From Spirometra erinaceieuropaei (Eukaryota; Platyhelminthes; Cestoda; Diphyllobothriidea; Diphyllobothriidae): a stretch of 64,000 nt of DNA. A program made the position numbers and the translations under genes. Below the pieces are notes generated by a model, which worked only from the letters and a program-made list of their open reading frames with translations, had not been told where the DNA came from and made no database searches. The DNA lies in assembly GCA_902702965.1 (NCBI GenBank), contig CACRXP010000421.1, positions 361,432 through 425,431 on the forward strand, read 5' to 3'. How positions within the stretch are numbered: position 1 is the stretch's first letter; the number at the start of each line of letters is the position of its first letter. Of the stretch, positions 44,504 to 55,415 are shown piece after piece.

Positions 44504-46360
44504 CGATGTCATCGCTTGCCCCTACTATCGCCACTGTCACTTAGACTGTCCTGTACATTGACTTTGTACATTAAGTGCATTCCTATCCGCACATTTACGC
44601 CCTCACGTCACTTTATCGCCCTCATCCTTTCACTAAGACCTGTGAATGGTCAAAGGCTGCTAAAACAGATTCGACTGTGTTCGTCCACAGCATACTTCCT
44701 TCGAAAGAGGAGCGAATGACTAGACGGTCTTTCATCACCTTTCCCTTCCCTCTCGCGGTCTTTTCGTGCGAGCCCTTCTAAATACACAATCTGACCTTGA
44801 AGTAGTCTGGTAACTGTTTATGCCGCCATTGTGGTCTTTGCCTTCCGAGTCCTGTTCATGCCTTTTAGTATCCACACGTGTGTATCTGGCTATCAGACCT
44901 AGGGTTATTGGATTTAGGTACAATTTATCTTGATCGCCTATTAAATCGTTGAGCGACAAAGTAAACAGTATCAGAAGGCGAATGAGATGACGGCCTATTC
45001 GATGCGTTTGTTGGTCAGGACATTGGCTACTTGCCAAATTCCTAACCAAACCGCTTCCTCATCTTCCCCGCGTGGAAGCCCTTTCACTGCACATCAGCGC
45101 ATGCTTCACTACAACACGTCTGACGCACCCGAACCTATCAAGACGCGTTAACAGTCGTGACTTGGAAGACCCCCAGCTCACTAGATAATTCTGTTCGCGT
45201 GGTCAGTACTGTGCGTGTGTAGGTTGACTGACTGACGGACTGAGAGTCAGTCTCGGTGACTCCCTTCCAATGTGGCCTTTATGGCACTCGCACGTACGTG
45301 AGGTCCGAATTACTTTGTGAGATTCCGGTGCACTTTTTAGGGGCACAGCGTGCGTGGCACGCGCAGACGGGCTGTTTATCTTTGTGGGTCGCTGCCCCCG
45401 AACGCGCCTCCGGTCGTTCGTGCTATTCTCTTGTCACCGAAGCCTGCTGGGTAGAAGACGTGAGGGCGCGATGGATGCCGCGAAAGTTCGCCCTACTATA
45501 AACCTATTCAGGCGCATATCACCGTCCTACGCCCGCTATGGTGCTGGGCACATAGATATATTCGCATGCGGCCGTCGTATTGTCTGCGGAAGGTCCCCAA
45601 CTGCCGCCTTATTTGGCCGATCAGGGCGACTATGCATGCAATTCAATATCTTATGAGGGGACCCTAATCACAATCGCCCTGCTTATCGACCGGTGCTTCT
45701 GTGAGTTCTGACGTTCCATTCAGCGTCTTTCGAGGAAAAACAGCGAATTATAGTGTGTTTTTGGGAATATGGCTTCCATACGCAAGTTGACTCCTTAAAC
45801 TGTCCAGATTTGACCGCGTTCAAATCGCTGTTCCCGATAGATAAAAGGAGCACTGGGCATTGCTACGGAGGGCAGGTCAGCAGTAAGTAAGGACATCATG
45901 TTTGGGTGCAGGGACTGTCTGAAGACGAGGCCTGTCTGCCAAACTAACTGATGACTCTACTGTGGAGCAGCATTCAGTGAGCCTTTGCTGCAAAGTGGGC
46001 GGGCTTTCGGGTCGGGAACAATTGCCAACTGGATGCGGGGTAACTGGGTCTATACATCAATTTATCTGAACAGGCTTTGCTTTTACATTGGCAACTGGTG
46101 TCACCGAGGATTGCAGTTGTGCGTGTCTCTGGTACTGTCGTCAACACCTTAGTTTTTGTGCTCTCTACCCCGACATCGACTGCTTATAATACGTCGACAG
46201 AGGCCTTCTATGAGGAACTTCAGATTGACGCTAGACATGTCTTTGTGTGGCCTTGCTGCAGGGCGATGGAATTACAGAACGAGGAAGTTTGCCGCATCTA
46301 AGAGGCGAGTCAGTGTCAACCACGCAGCTCTATGCCCATCGTTAAAAAATATTCGCTTCG
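44504..46360. other. MTR4 downstream region, no gene recognised
   Basis: It contains the presumed MTR4 3' UTR and unclassified sequence. A GC-rich block (about 45250-45660) has overlapping short frames but no domain. I saw no AATAAA within about 400 bp of the stop. Confidence 0.45.
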
Positions 46361-46364
46361 GACA

Positions 46365-46690
46365 CAACATCTCGACCGTCGTGTCCGAGAAAGTCCACCG
46401 CGCAAGGTGGAATCAGGCACGCGGACTTGCGCATGAATTAGTTTATAGTGAGAGCAGACTTTCACAGCACACACCGCACGCTCTCCTCCCCCACCAGGGT
46501 CCGGCGTCAAGACACAGTCAAGAAGGACGGAGAGGGTGCAGGTGGCTGGCACGACCGGACCCACAGCTAGGAGTACCATCATACTCCCTGGTCCGCATCA
46601 AACAAAGACTTGACCAGGATTTTAACCAACATCAGCACCACAACGGATCACAAAGACGACGATGGTAACTGGGCAGCCATGTCCACGACC
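46365..46690 (-). repeat. Dispersed repeat family B copy
   Basis: The reverse complement follows the 49930-50510 copy: 'ttggttaaaatcctggtcaa', 'gtcttgacgccggaccctgg', 'tgggggaggaga', 'ctcactataaactaattcat', 'gcgcaagtccg'. It lies on one side of the 47.2-49.6 kb LINE; an opposite-orientation copy lies on the other. Confidence 0.55.
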
Positions 46691-47229
46691 TGTATAACCA
46701 GCGCGAGCGCATCTACCGGCAGGGAACCAGGTGTCAAAAGACTGCCAACACCAGCCTGCGAGGGCCATAGTTCGCTGATCATGGCATAACGGACGCATAC
46801 AATCTTTAAGGCCCAGAAGGGTGACCCGCAACCCCGCATTTACCCTAGGTCACTATCCTTTAAAAACCAGGTAACCAGCGAGTCGTCGACTGGGGGGCAA
46901 TACCCATAAAACACACACTTGCCACGTGTGTGAGGGTGCCAGAAGTCACATTAAGAAGAAGCCGTGGTGGCCTAACTCCCAGTCCGTCCCTTCACACAAA
47001 TATGTGGCGGTCAAGGACGTGAGAGCAACTTAAACCACGCACAATAAGTTCGTTTCGTCTAATGTCAGAAATCAGGGAGCTGTGAGGACTAGTTTATCCT
47101 ATACACAGGGCAGGTTGCCGTAAGTTGGTTGTTTGCCTGTAACAGAGATAAGCGTCCGTTCACCGAGAGTGTTTCAGTCGCGGTGTGTGTGTGCAGTCTG
47201 TGCGCTACCATCGTCGGGTCAGATCCCAA

Positions 47230-47680
47230 GTTGAAGGGAGACGGCAGAAGGGACCAGAATGAGGGGTTTATTGTGCACAGAACCCGGAGCTGTCCTCTCA
47301 GGCGACAGTGGCCACTGGCGAAGCCAGGGCTAGTGCTGACTTCGTCCACTCAGGTCTGAGAGCCCCTAAGATAGTGGTGGCAGCCGCTTTTGTAGGCTCG
47401 TGGTGTTCAGTCAGTGTGTGTTGCAATTGCCTAGGGGTGGTATCCCAGTCGCTTGTTTTGCTGATTGCAGGGGGTGGCGCTTTCAAGTGGCGCATGGGTA
47501 GCTGCGATGCTGTGTGGACGCAATAGTGTCCGAGCTGAAGTCGGTCGAGTGGCTTCAGGTCAGCGCGTCTGGGACAGCTCGCTGGAAGGGGTGAATGACC
47601 TTGAGGCAGCGAGGTCTGGAGCAATGACACCAGACCATTCATGATGGCTACCCAGTACAAATACATGAGTGGGCTTACTG
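47230..47680 (-). repeat. 3' end of the RTE-like LINE (family C)
   Basis: It is directly downstream of the zinc-finger tail on the minus strand. It shares with 55040-55415 'cagacgcgctgacctg', 'agccact-gaccgacttca', 'gactagccctg-cttcgcca' and the terminal 'aataaaccc-tcattctgg'. The shared end places both as the 3' UTR of one LINE family. Confidence 0.7.
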
Positions 47681-47839
47681 CGTGGACTGAGTTGAGGCGC
47701 CATTCAGTAGCCTTTCAAGCCACGGCGCTTGACGCATCGTGCTAATCTCAGACTCGGATCATAACTGAAGCAGAGTGGCCACATGGAGAAGAAGTTGAGA
47801 AGCACATTTCTCACTTGTGTGAGAGGTGGCAATCAAGTG

Positions 47840-48110
47840 TTAACGTTGTGTGTCAATGGGCGATGTTGTGGTGTATTGCCGTTGCTGATGGGGAAGGCGT
47901 GATGGTGTGGTGTAGCTGGCGGTTGTCGACGGCAGGTTTTCATGAATGTACATGCGAGCCAATAGGCCCATGAGGGGGCAGTTGAGGCGGATGTGGCGAG
48001 TGTAGGTTGGTGCTCCAGGCACTGGTTCGTCAGCATCTGTGCGATGAATTCGCGAGTGACCGACCATGCTGATGTGTGAGGTGTGTGTGCCCGATTTCAA
48101 TAAGGACAGG
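47840..48110 (-). pseudogene. Zinc-finger tail of the RTE-like LINE (broken)
   Basis: The minus strand reads HISMVGHSRIHRTDADEPVP, GAPTYTRHIRLNCP and MGLLARMYIHENL, which matches the C2H2-like GHLRIHRT-GEPVPGAPTYTRR repeat that ends this LINE's ORF. Some Cys/His ligands are lost. Confidence 0.65.
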
Positions 48111-48159
48111 TATGGATAGAATCCTCATCGCTGGAGGTGGGTTGTTGGTGGTGACGGTA

Positions 48160-49610
48160 TCAGGTGGTGGGACGTCGGATTTCAGCTGGGATCGCATCGT
48201 AGCCTGATACTTTCACGCTGGAGAGTTGCTGCATAGCGGTGATGGTTTCCGGAAGGGTGGGATATCCAGGTCGATGTTGATTTCCACTCGGTGAGTCGGC
48301 CAATGACGGCGTCGGCGATTGTGGAGAGACGGTTGAGGACACATCTGAACTGCTCGGCCTGACGCCTCGGAATTTGTAACTTCTCCGTTAGAAGAGTCAA
48401 TCCATCGGAGCTGAGAAGCGGTGTAGTTCCTTTGGTTGGGGGGCCGTAGGTCGCCTTACTCGCATCGAGGAATTTCTGCGATCCGTTGCGGTCCCCATAT
48501 CCCTGGATTTCCTCGCCCTTGTAAATTATCCATACGCCTTGCATTTCTCTCAATCGTCGCTGTGCAAGGCAGCGACATCGGTAGGAGGACGCTTTGCTCG
48601 CATCCGTTGGACGGTCTCGGTTGGCCCTGTGCAGCCGGTGCGTCGTTAGCGTCGAACCAGTCCTGGTGCTGGCGACGTGCACGGCCGAGGACAGCCAGGG
48701 CAGTGAACGGCGTCCCGTAGTTGGCACCATCGAGTCTCCACGGAGGTGTTTGCATCTGCTGCTGACAGGTCTTCCAGCAGCGGGGTCAGCTGATTGCTGA
48801 AATGCAAAAGGTGGGCAGGCAAAGACAACAAAGTAAGATCTACCTTACCTGGGGGTTGCTTAACTTGAAGTCTCCTGCGGGATCGCAGACGGAGTCTCAT
48901 CTTGGAGATGACGAGGCGGTGGTTCGTACAGCCATCGGCGTCGCAGATCGCCTTGGTCACCATCACGTCCCCCCCATCTCGCCTCCGGACAAGAACATAG
49001 ACCAGCAACTGCCAGCGCCGCGATCGGAGGTGCATCCTGGTGACCTTCTTCCGCATCGGCAGGCGGAAGGTGTTAGTCAGCAGGAGGAGTTCTGCTCAGG
49101 TCTGCAGAAGAAGATAATTGTCGTCGCAGCTGCTGATTCCGTGAGGACTTGGCATCCCCTTAAGGCAGCACATTCTGTCCCGACGCGGGCACTGAAGTCA
49201 CCAAGGACAATCAATTTATCCACCTTCGGCACAGACGTCAGGAGGGCGTGCAGGTCTTCTTACACCTTGGTCTTTTCGGCGTCAGAGCCGATCAGTGGTA
49301 GGGGAGAGGTGGGGGCTGGGCGCTGATGATGGTGGCGAAATGGGATACCCGAAGAGGCAGGTGCAGGCCCATCAGTAGGTCGCGGATGCCCTGCGGCAGA
49401 CAGGACAGTCGTCCCACGATGTCGTTCCGGATGGTAAAGACGACGCCCGCGTCTCGTCGTGGCCACTCCAAAGAAGGTGTAGCCGGTATCCACCTCCGCC
49501 AGTTGGCCTTATTCGGTGAACCGGGTCCCGCTGAGTGCAGCGATGTCCACCCTGTAGCACACCAGTTCCCTAGCGACTAGCGCCGCCCTTCGTTCTGGCC
49601 GGTTGCTCCT
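48160..49610 (-). pseudogene. APE endonuclease and linker of the RTE-like LINE (broken)
   Basis: Pieces in shifted frames include [18 protein letters not shown] (DFN with N changed to S), [43 protein letters not shown], and [20 protein letters not shown]. They match the open frame at 62658-64000 in order. Codons are mutated throughout. Confidence 0.75.
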
Positions 49611-49689
49611 CGGATTATCTAAAAGGGTACGAACATTCTAAGTTGCCAGAGTGAGTGGGACCGCTCTATCAGTTGGTGGGGTGGGGCAG

Positions 49690-49735
49690 GAGAGAGAAGG
49701 AGGAAGAAGAAGAAGAAGAGGGAGAGAGTATTGTT
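49690..49735. repeat. GA-rich (GAA)n tract in LINE 5' region
   Basis: The plus strand has 'gagagagaaggaggaagaag' and further GAA units. On the LINE's strand it is the TTC-rich tract just before the endonuclease frame, as at 62460-62525. Confidence 0.7.
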
Positions 49736-49929
49736 TCTGGTTTGTTCGTTTCGACTGCAGGTATTGCAGTCTGCTAGCCGTGGTCTGCACGCAGATATCG
49801 TGAGCCCAGCGTTTGTTTAGGGCACCTTTTATGGCCCCCTCCGCCTCACGGGGGTAAGCAGTGCTGTCCCTAAATAGGGGTGCTTAGTCTCACCAGACGG
49901 CGGAGAACTCCGCTTTGAGTCAAGGATTG

Positions 49930-50510
49930 GTTCAATAGGAGAACGACCCTCTAGGTTTGGGCCGCCTACGTGATTGTGCCCCCAAACGGGCCACGTGATA
50001 GATGCGCTGGACCAACACAGGGCCATATCGGATTCTAGCAGGCGTTACCGGAATGCGCACCATAACAAATGCTAACATTTCGGGATGCGGTGGCAGACCC
50101 AATTGCCGCCTGACGTCACGCACATTGGGACCCTTGTCGCCCCCCATTGTTCTTGTTGGTTAAAATCCTGGTCATTTGTTGTGTGGACCAGGGGGTGTGC
50201 AGTGGAGTGCCAAGGTGCGGGCTCGACCGTGCCATCCATTTGTGCCTTCTCCCGCCTCCGATCTTCTTAACTCTGTCCTGACACCGGGTCCGGGTGGGTG
50301 AGGCGGAGAGAGTGTGGTGGATGCTATGCAAGTCTACTACCACTATAAACTAATTCACGCGCAAGTCACCGTGCCTGCTTCACATTGCTGTGGAGCACAC
50401 TGTGGACGTCGTCAGATGCGACGGTCGAATTGTCGTCCTGTGTGTATGTGGCTTAGCCCACCAGTTGAGGCGGTTACCGGTGTGTGGCCGCTAGGCAGAG
50501 CCTAGCTTCG
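49930..50510 (+). repeat. Dispersed repeat family B, longest copy
   Basis: I take this as the reference copy. It contains 'gctggaccaacacagggcca', 'gcaggcgtta', 'ccattgttcttgttggt', 'tggaccagggggtgtg', 'gtgcgggctcgaccgtg', 'ccgggtgggtgaggcg', 'ctactaccactataaac', 'tggacgtcgtc'. Relatives are at 6.2, 8.9, 14.4, 46.4 and 56.8 kb. No protein or Pol III head is recognised. Confidence 0.6.
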
Positions 50511-53225
50511 AGAAGCCACCTATGAGTGCTGGGTGCCAATTGATGAACGCCAGGCATAGTGAACACCTGCAAAAAGTGAGCGACCCACCACGACCATCAC
50601 GTAGATCTACAATTGGGCATCCCATACACCCCAGAGTTGGTCATTACAAGTCCTCCAACCTTCCCTTTCTCATTACGTTCTTTTTTTCTGGAACTTTTTT
50701 CTGGGTTGTATGGGACAGTTTTGGTCACGCTCGAAGTGAAAGTTTCTCTCAGTAAGCTAGGTTTTGGAAGACTGGGAGCAAGAGTACCTTGCCAATTTCC
50801 GTTTCGACGGTTGAGGTTGACGTGAATGTTCTGTAGACCTGTTTGATGTGCTCAATTTGCTAACAGTAGATCACACACACAAACCACTTGTCGTTGGTCT
50901 GGCAAAGCACATAAATTATGTGGCGAAACTTGTGAAACTGATATTTTCAACAGGGGGAAGATTTTGTATGTTAGTTCCTGATCGATTCCTACACCACAGA
51001 GTGATTACTTTTCCCTGGACATTTTTTTCAAAATGCGGCGGTGGTGAACCTCATGAAATGCGCACATATGCATGTATTTGCGAATTCCTCACAAAGAATA
51101 ACCAATGCTCTGTAGTTTTTTTTCCATTGGCATTTTGATGCTTGTGTCCATTCGCCCATGTTTCGTGGGAAGAAGACGCAATATTCATTTCCCTTTCACA
51201 TTTTATGGGAAATTTCGTCTACGAAATACGTGCTAGAAGGAAGTTTGCATTTTTGTTTTTAAAAATGGAATTATGAGGGTTAGACATTTGCATTATTTTT
51301 CGTGTAGCCTCTTATCTCCTGACTTATTAGTGCAGCCCACAAAGTCTGCAGTCACGATTCTTATGCATCAGAGCATTATATGAGTACGTATGGGCCTATC
51401 TGCACGAGTGTATCGAGTTATGTGAAGTTGCTTTGGTAAATACGTACAGAACGATGGAAAACACAGACTGTTTTCAACTTTTCAGGTGCTGGTAAGCGTT
51501 CGAAAATCAAAATGCTTACCTCAGTCAAACATTAAATCCAAAAATGTATTTCCTTTCGAAGTTTTATTCGGAAATGTAATTGTGCAGGCTCGGTGACAAA
51601 ATGATTGAATTTGTAAGGACGTCGAAAGTTTGCAACAGCAGGAAATCTACATGAATGTCTGAAAGGGTGCTCACTCAAACTTCAGAATCCCACTCTGTAT
51701 AAACTGAGGACAAATTATAATCCTGATCGATTAGTTTCGAGATCTCATCTTTAATCTCTTTACTTTAATAGTCTATTAAAAAAACGGGCAAGCGCTTTCT
51801 GTCTTTCAACTCACATCGTATCTGTGTAAGGGTAATGAAAAGCTTACTGACATGAAAGAGCGTCCTATACGCTTGCTTCTTGTTAGTTGGTTCGAAAAGT
51901 TTGAAAATAATCTTTCCTGCTTAGTTTAACATCGATCGACGCGTGCGGAACTGTTTTTTACCTCTTTTCCCTAAAAAGAATTTCGTTTACATTCTCCGTA
52001 AACACCTTTAGCCGTAAGGATGGTGGCGAAATCAAAGTGTGACTGGCCTCATTATTTAATGGAAGCAGCCTACAGAAGACGCTTGCATGCAAACGCTAAC
52101 TACTCCATGCTTTATCGCTGAGTAACGGACCACATACTGCACCTCTTTTAAGAGGTAGGAATTTAAAATAGTTTTCTAGACAACCTATTTACTTGATTAA
52201 TTTGCAAAATAGTTTAAAAAATAATTCTTTCAGTTGCAGCCTCAGAAATCTAGGAGCTATAGCTTTTTACCAGTCTTGATTGCAAGCACAAAACCGTTTT
52301 CCCTCAAAAAAACTCACATAGGCGATTGTTCTACCGTTGGATTCGGCTTTCGGGCCTGTAAAGTGATGATCAGCGGAAAATAAGACAAGCCGTTCAAGCA
52401 GCTATCTGTTGACTCCTAATCCACGTTTCCTTTAATCCTTTGGTCACAGTTGTTGTCATGCGTTCAACGGGTTCCCTCCACAGTGACGCCAATATTCTAT
52501 TACCCTCAGTATTCTAGCGTCACGTACATAACCGGGTTGGATTATTCTGGAGCATTGCCTAGTCCAGAGACTATCCCCTCGATTGAGAACCACGAGCTAG
52601 GTTCTTTGAAACAACCCTTCCCGACCAGAGGATTTGTCGTTGATTAAACGTAGCTTATTTATCAATGGTCGGGTAATTACCCACTCAGCACTTCCGACTT
52701 CGTCCACTGTTCAATCCTAGGAATTTCAATGCAACATATCAGAATTTGCGGTCTTCGAGACGTTTTGAATACTCGCAGGAACTATCCGAGCGACGCGATC
52801 ATCTTAACAGTTTATAAGTTGATAGGGGGCGCCCACCGATCGTCCTTACGCACCTCACTCATTCCGTTGTGCCTTAGGGGTTTTCTCTCGAGCCCAACCA
52901 GCAGCCGCACAGCGGCGCATGATGTAGGCAGCATGTTATTACCGACAAAGACAATGGAGTTGTCATTTGCCGCATGCGTTGAAGTACATCACAAAAGGGT
53001 CAGGTTATTTGAGGCGACAGTCTTTCTCACAAGAAGATATGTAGTCCGGAATATTCTTGGGGATAAGTCAAAAATGTTGTGGAACTCCAACAATGCGCGG
53101 AATAAGTATTGCTGCATAATATTTTGCAAGCGAAAACAGATTTACTAGTTTATGGACAACCCGTTTTATGTGCAGAAGTTAAAACGGTAAGATGTGGTTT
53201 GGTAGCCCTACCTGACTGACACAAT
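50511..53225. other. AT-rich intergenic stretch, nothing recognised
   Basis: There are no repeats shared with the rest of the window. The longest frame (52729-53148, 139 codons) has no recognisable domain. Confidence 0.5.
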
Positions 53226-53227
53226 AC

Positions 53228-53328
53228 TGTTTGGGTTGGGATTAAGAGTTAGGGTTGGGGGTTATGGTGAGGGGTTAGGGCTAGCGGTTGGGGTTTAGGA
53301 TAAGGGGTTGTAGTTAGGGGTTAGGACA
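53228..53328 (+). repeat. Degenerate telomere-like (TTAGGG)n interstitial repeat
   Basis: G-rich strand with repeated gttaggg, gttgggg, ggggttaggg and ggttaggg units, all variants of TTAGGG over about 100 bp. A weaker, shorter stretch of similar flavour lies at about 41155-41205. Confidence 0.7.
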
Positions 53329-53329
53329 A

Positions 53330-55035
53330 CTATTTCTCAACCATCTAAAGTACAACCGCACATTCCCAACAACTTTTCCTTTTCACAACTACTTCACTTC
53401 GTCGCCTGTGCGCTCCCCGGCCCCACCTGTAAAACCATATTATCACCGGTGCCGTATTAGATGTGACTGGGGTTTGTTTACTTCAGGTGGGGCTACCAAA
53501 ACACATTTGACCGTTAAAACTTTTGCCTCTAACTGTTGGACGAACCGAGCCGAACCCAGACATGCGCCAGAAAAGGAAGAGACTCGAACGCTAGAAAAGG
53601 ACTTGTTCGCCTGGCATTCGGCATTCACGCTCTAACCCAGCAAATGCATTATTTGTAGTATGCAGTTGCCATGCCACCACAGGATTAACAGCTCCACAAT
53701 TGTACTTTGTGTGACGATGGCTTGGCCACCCGACCCCGAGTCGTTAACTGCCGCAGTTTCGGTACCAGTATTGGCTTTTGGGGTGATAATTGCTCGGTCT
53801 TTCGGACAAAGTTTGAGGATTGGATGTTCAAGAGGGAGGTAGGTGGACTTGCCGATGAACAACGGGCGACAAAACCATGAGTCAAGCAGCTCGTCTGTCA
53901 TGCAGTTGTCACCTCTCGCGAGGATTTCATCTTCGTGCAGTTACTTGTGGCCGCGACTTGAAAGTTGACGTCATTCCTCCTGCTGCTGTTGCTACTGCTG
54001 CGTGTTTGCCAGTGCGAGTTCCAAGTAATTTTCCCCTTTCTCGACGCAGTTGCATTGCCCGAAACCGCACAATGCTGCGTAACGCAACTATTGGAGGTCG
54101 TAAAATTGGTAGGTTCCATGGCATTTGTGTTCAGCTTTGGTACAAAGTCTACTCATACAATAACTGAATGAAACTTCGCCAAAAATGATGGGCGAGCTTT
54201 TTGGGATGTCATCAGAACTAACGAGGCAAAAGTCCACACAGTTACTTCATGTAGCAGTAAAGAACCGGTTAAAAAAAACAGGGCTGGATTATTAACAAGT
54301 AAAAGTCTGCGTAGTCTCCCGTGTGGCATGCAAGCTCCACAGCTTACAGTCAGATCAGCTACTGAGCCCAATCTCTCCACCAGTTAGTTGAGCCGCGACA
54401 TGTCAAAGTACGATGGGTCGACAACTAGAGATTTTACAAGTAAAAACTTTCGGAGACAGAGTTATTGGTAGAATTTCTGATGCCGGTCGGGTGCGTATAA
54501 ACGGCGGGGGAAATGTTCGACCAAGCCGAGGGTCAGCCCTTGATGTTGTCAGTCTCTGCGCGAGGTGAGTACGGGCGCCTTGGTTTTGTCCGGTTGCGGC
54601 CAATCGTTGAAGACACAGATATCGATCAACGTCGTGGTATCGACAAGTTAATGGCCGAGCCACACAGGGCGTAAGCAGCCAACTAACAAGGGATGTTCGG
54701 TCATTGTAGCCACACAGATTGGACTGTCACAGACAGGTCCTAGGGCACCGTAGAGGAAAGACTGGAGGAACTCAGTTAAAGTCGGATTCAGAGCACAGTT
54801 CTTCTCTATAATCGGCCTGACGTGGTTGAATCTATCACGAAGTGGCATCATTTGTGCCCAGGGAGATTCCCAACCGACGCGGTAACTCGGTTCTACTCAA
54901 AGCCGAGGGCGAGTTTGTAATGCCCCCGTCTTAATGCGACCGTCACTCGTGTGCGATCTGGGAAAGGCCTTCCCCGATTAATGTTGTCTGGCACATGTGA
55001 AGTAAGGGTCAGTCCATGAGTTACATGCGTAGACG
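53330..55035. other. Unclassified sequence, no gene recognised
   Basis: Overlapping short frames on both strands (53400-54170, 54150-54850) without domains. A CTG/TGC-type triplet run lies at about 53975-54000. It may be old repeat. Confidence 0.4.
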
Positions 55036-55039
55036 GACT

Positions 55040-55415
55040 ATTTAACCTGTTGCAGACAGCCAGCATTGCGATTTTTGATGTCCTTGTTGAGGATACGCCG
55101 CCTCAACGTCAATTACCTTTACAGTGGGCGGTTCCAGACGCGCTGACCTGCAGCCACTTGACCGACTTCAACTCGGACACACGTGCGTCCATACAGTTGC
55201 AGTTACCCATGTGTCACCTGGACACTTCTGCTAATGCAAAAAACGGATTGGACAGCACTTCAGGCTGCTCCACCAACCTACAAAACCAACTGCCACCACT
55301 TGTCTCGCTCTCGCTCTCCCTCAGGCACCTAACACCGTCAACACTAGCCCTGCCTTCGCCAGTGGTTACTGCCGCCCGAGACATCAACTCAGGGTTCCTT
55401 ATAAAATAAACCCGT
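55040..55415 (+). repeat. Solo 3' end of the RTE-like LINE (family C)
   Basis: It is the inverse of 47230-47600 with clear identity blocks and ends with AATAAA at 55405-55410 then 'cccgtcattctggtg'. There is no upstream ORF, so this is a typical 5'-truncated insertion. The 119-codon frame across it is not a gene. Confidence 0.7.

Larger units (their letters stand above)
47230..49645 (-). mobile_element. RTE-like LINE copy, internally deleted (no RT)
   Basis: Reading on the minus strand: a 5' region joining 'cccactcactctggcaactt' as in the 62.5-kb copy, an endonuclease with frameshifts (49610-48850), the linker between endonuclease and RT (48850-48160), an abrupt jump to the zinc-finger tail (48110-47840), then a 3' UTR ending near 47240 with an 'aataaaccc' signal. 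All RT motifs are absent. It is old, with many stops compared with the copy at 62.6 kb. Confidence 0.75.

Noticed and set aside
49325..49350. CTGATGA followed by GAAA on the plus strand
   Set aside because: Only seven bases separate them, so no stem II can form. It lies within the LINE endonuclease region by chance.
52729..53148. 139-codon plus-strand frame
   Set aside because: No domain or homologue recognised. Its length is reachable by chance in 64 kb.
55050..55409. 119-codon frame
   Set aside because: It coincides with the 3' UTR of the RTE-like LINE shared with 47.2-47.6 kb, so it is not a gene.
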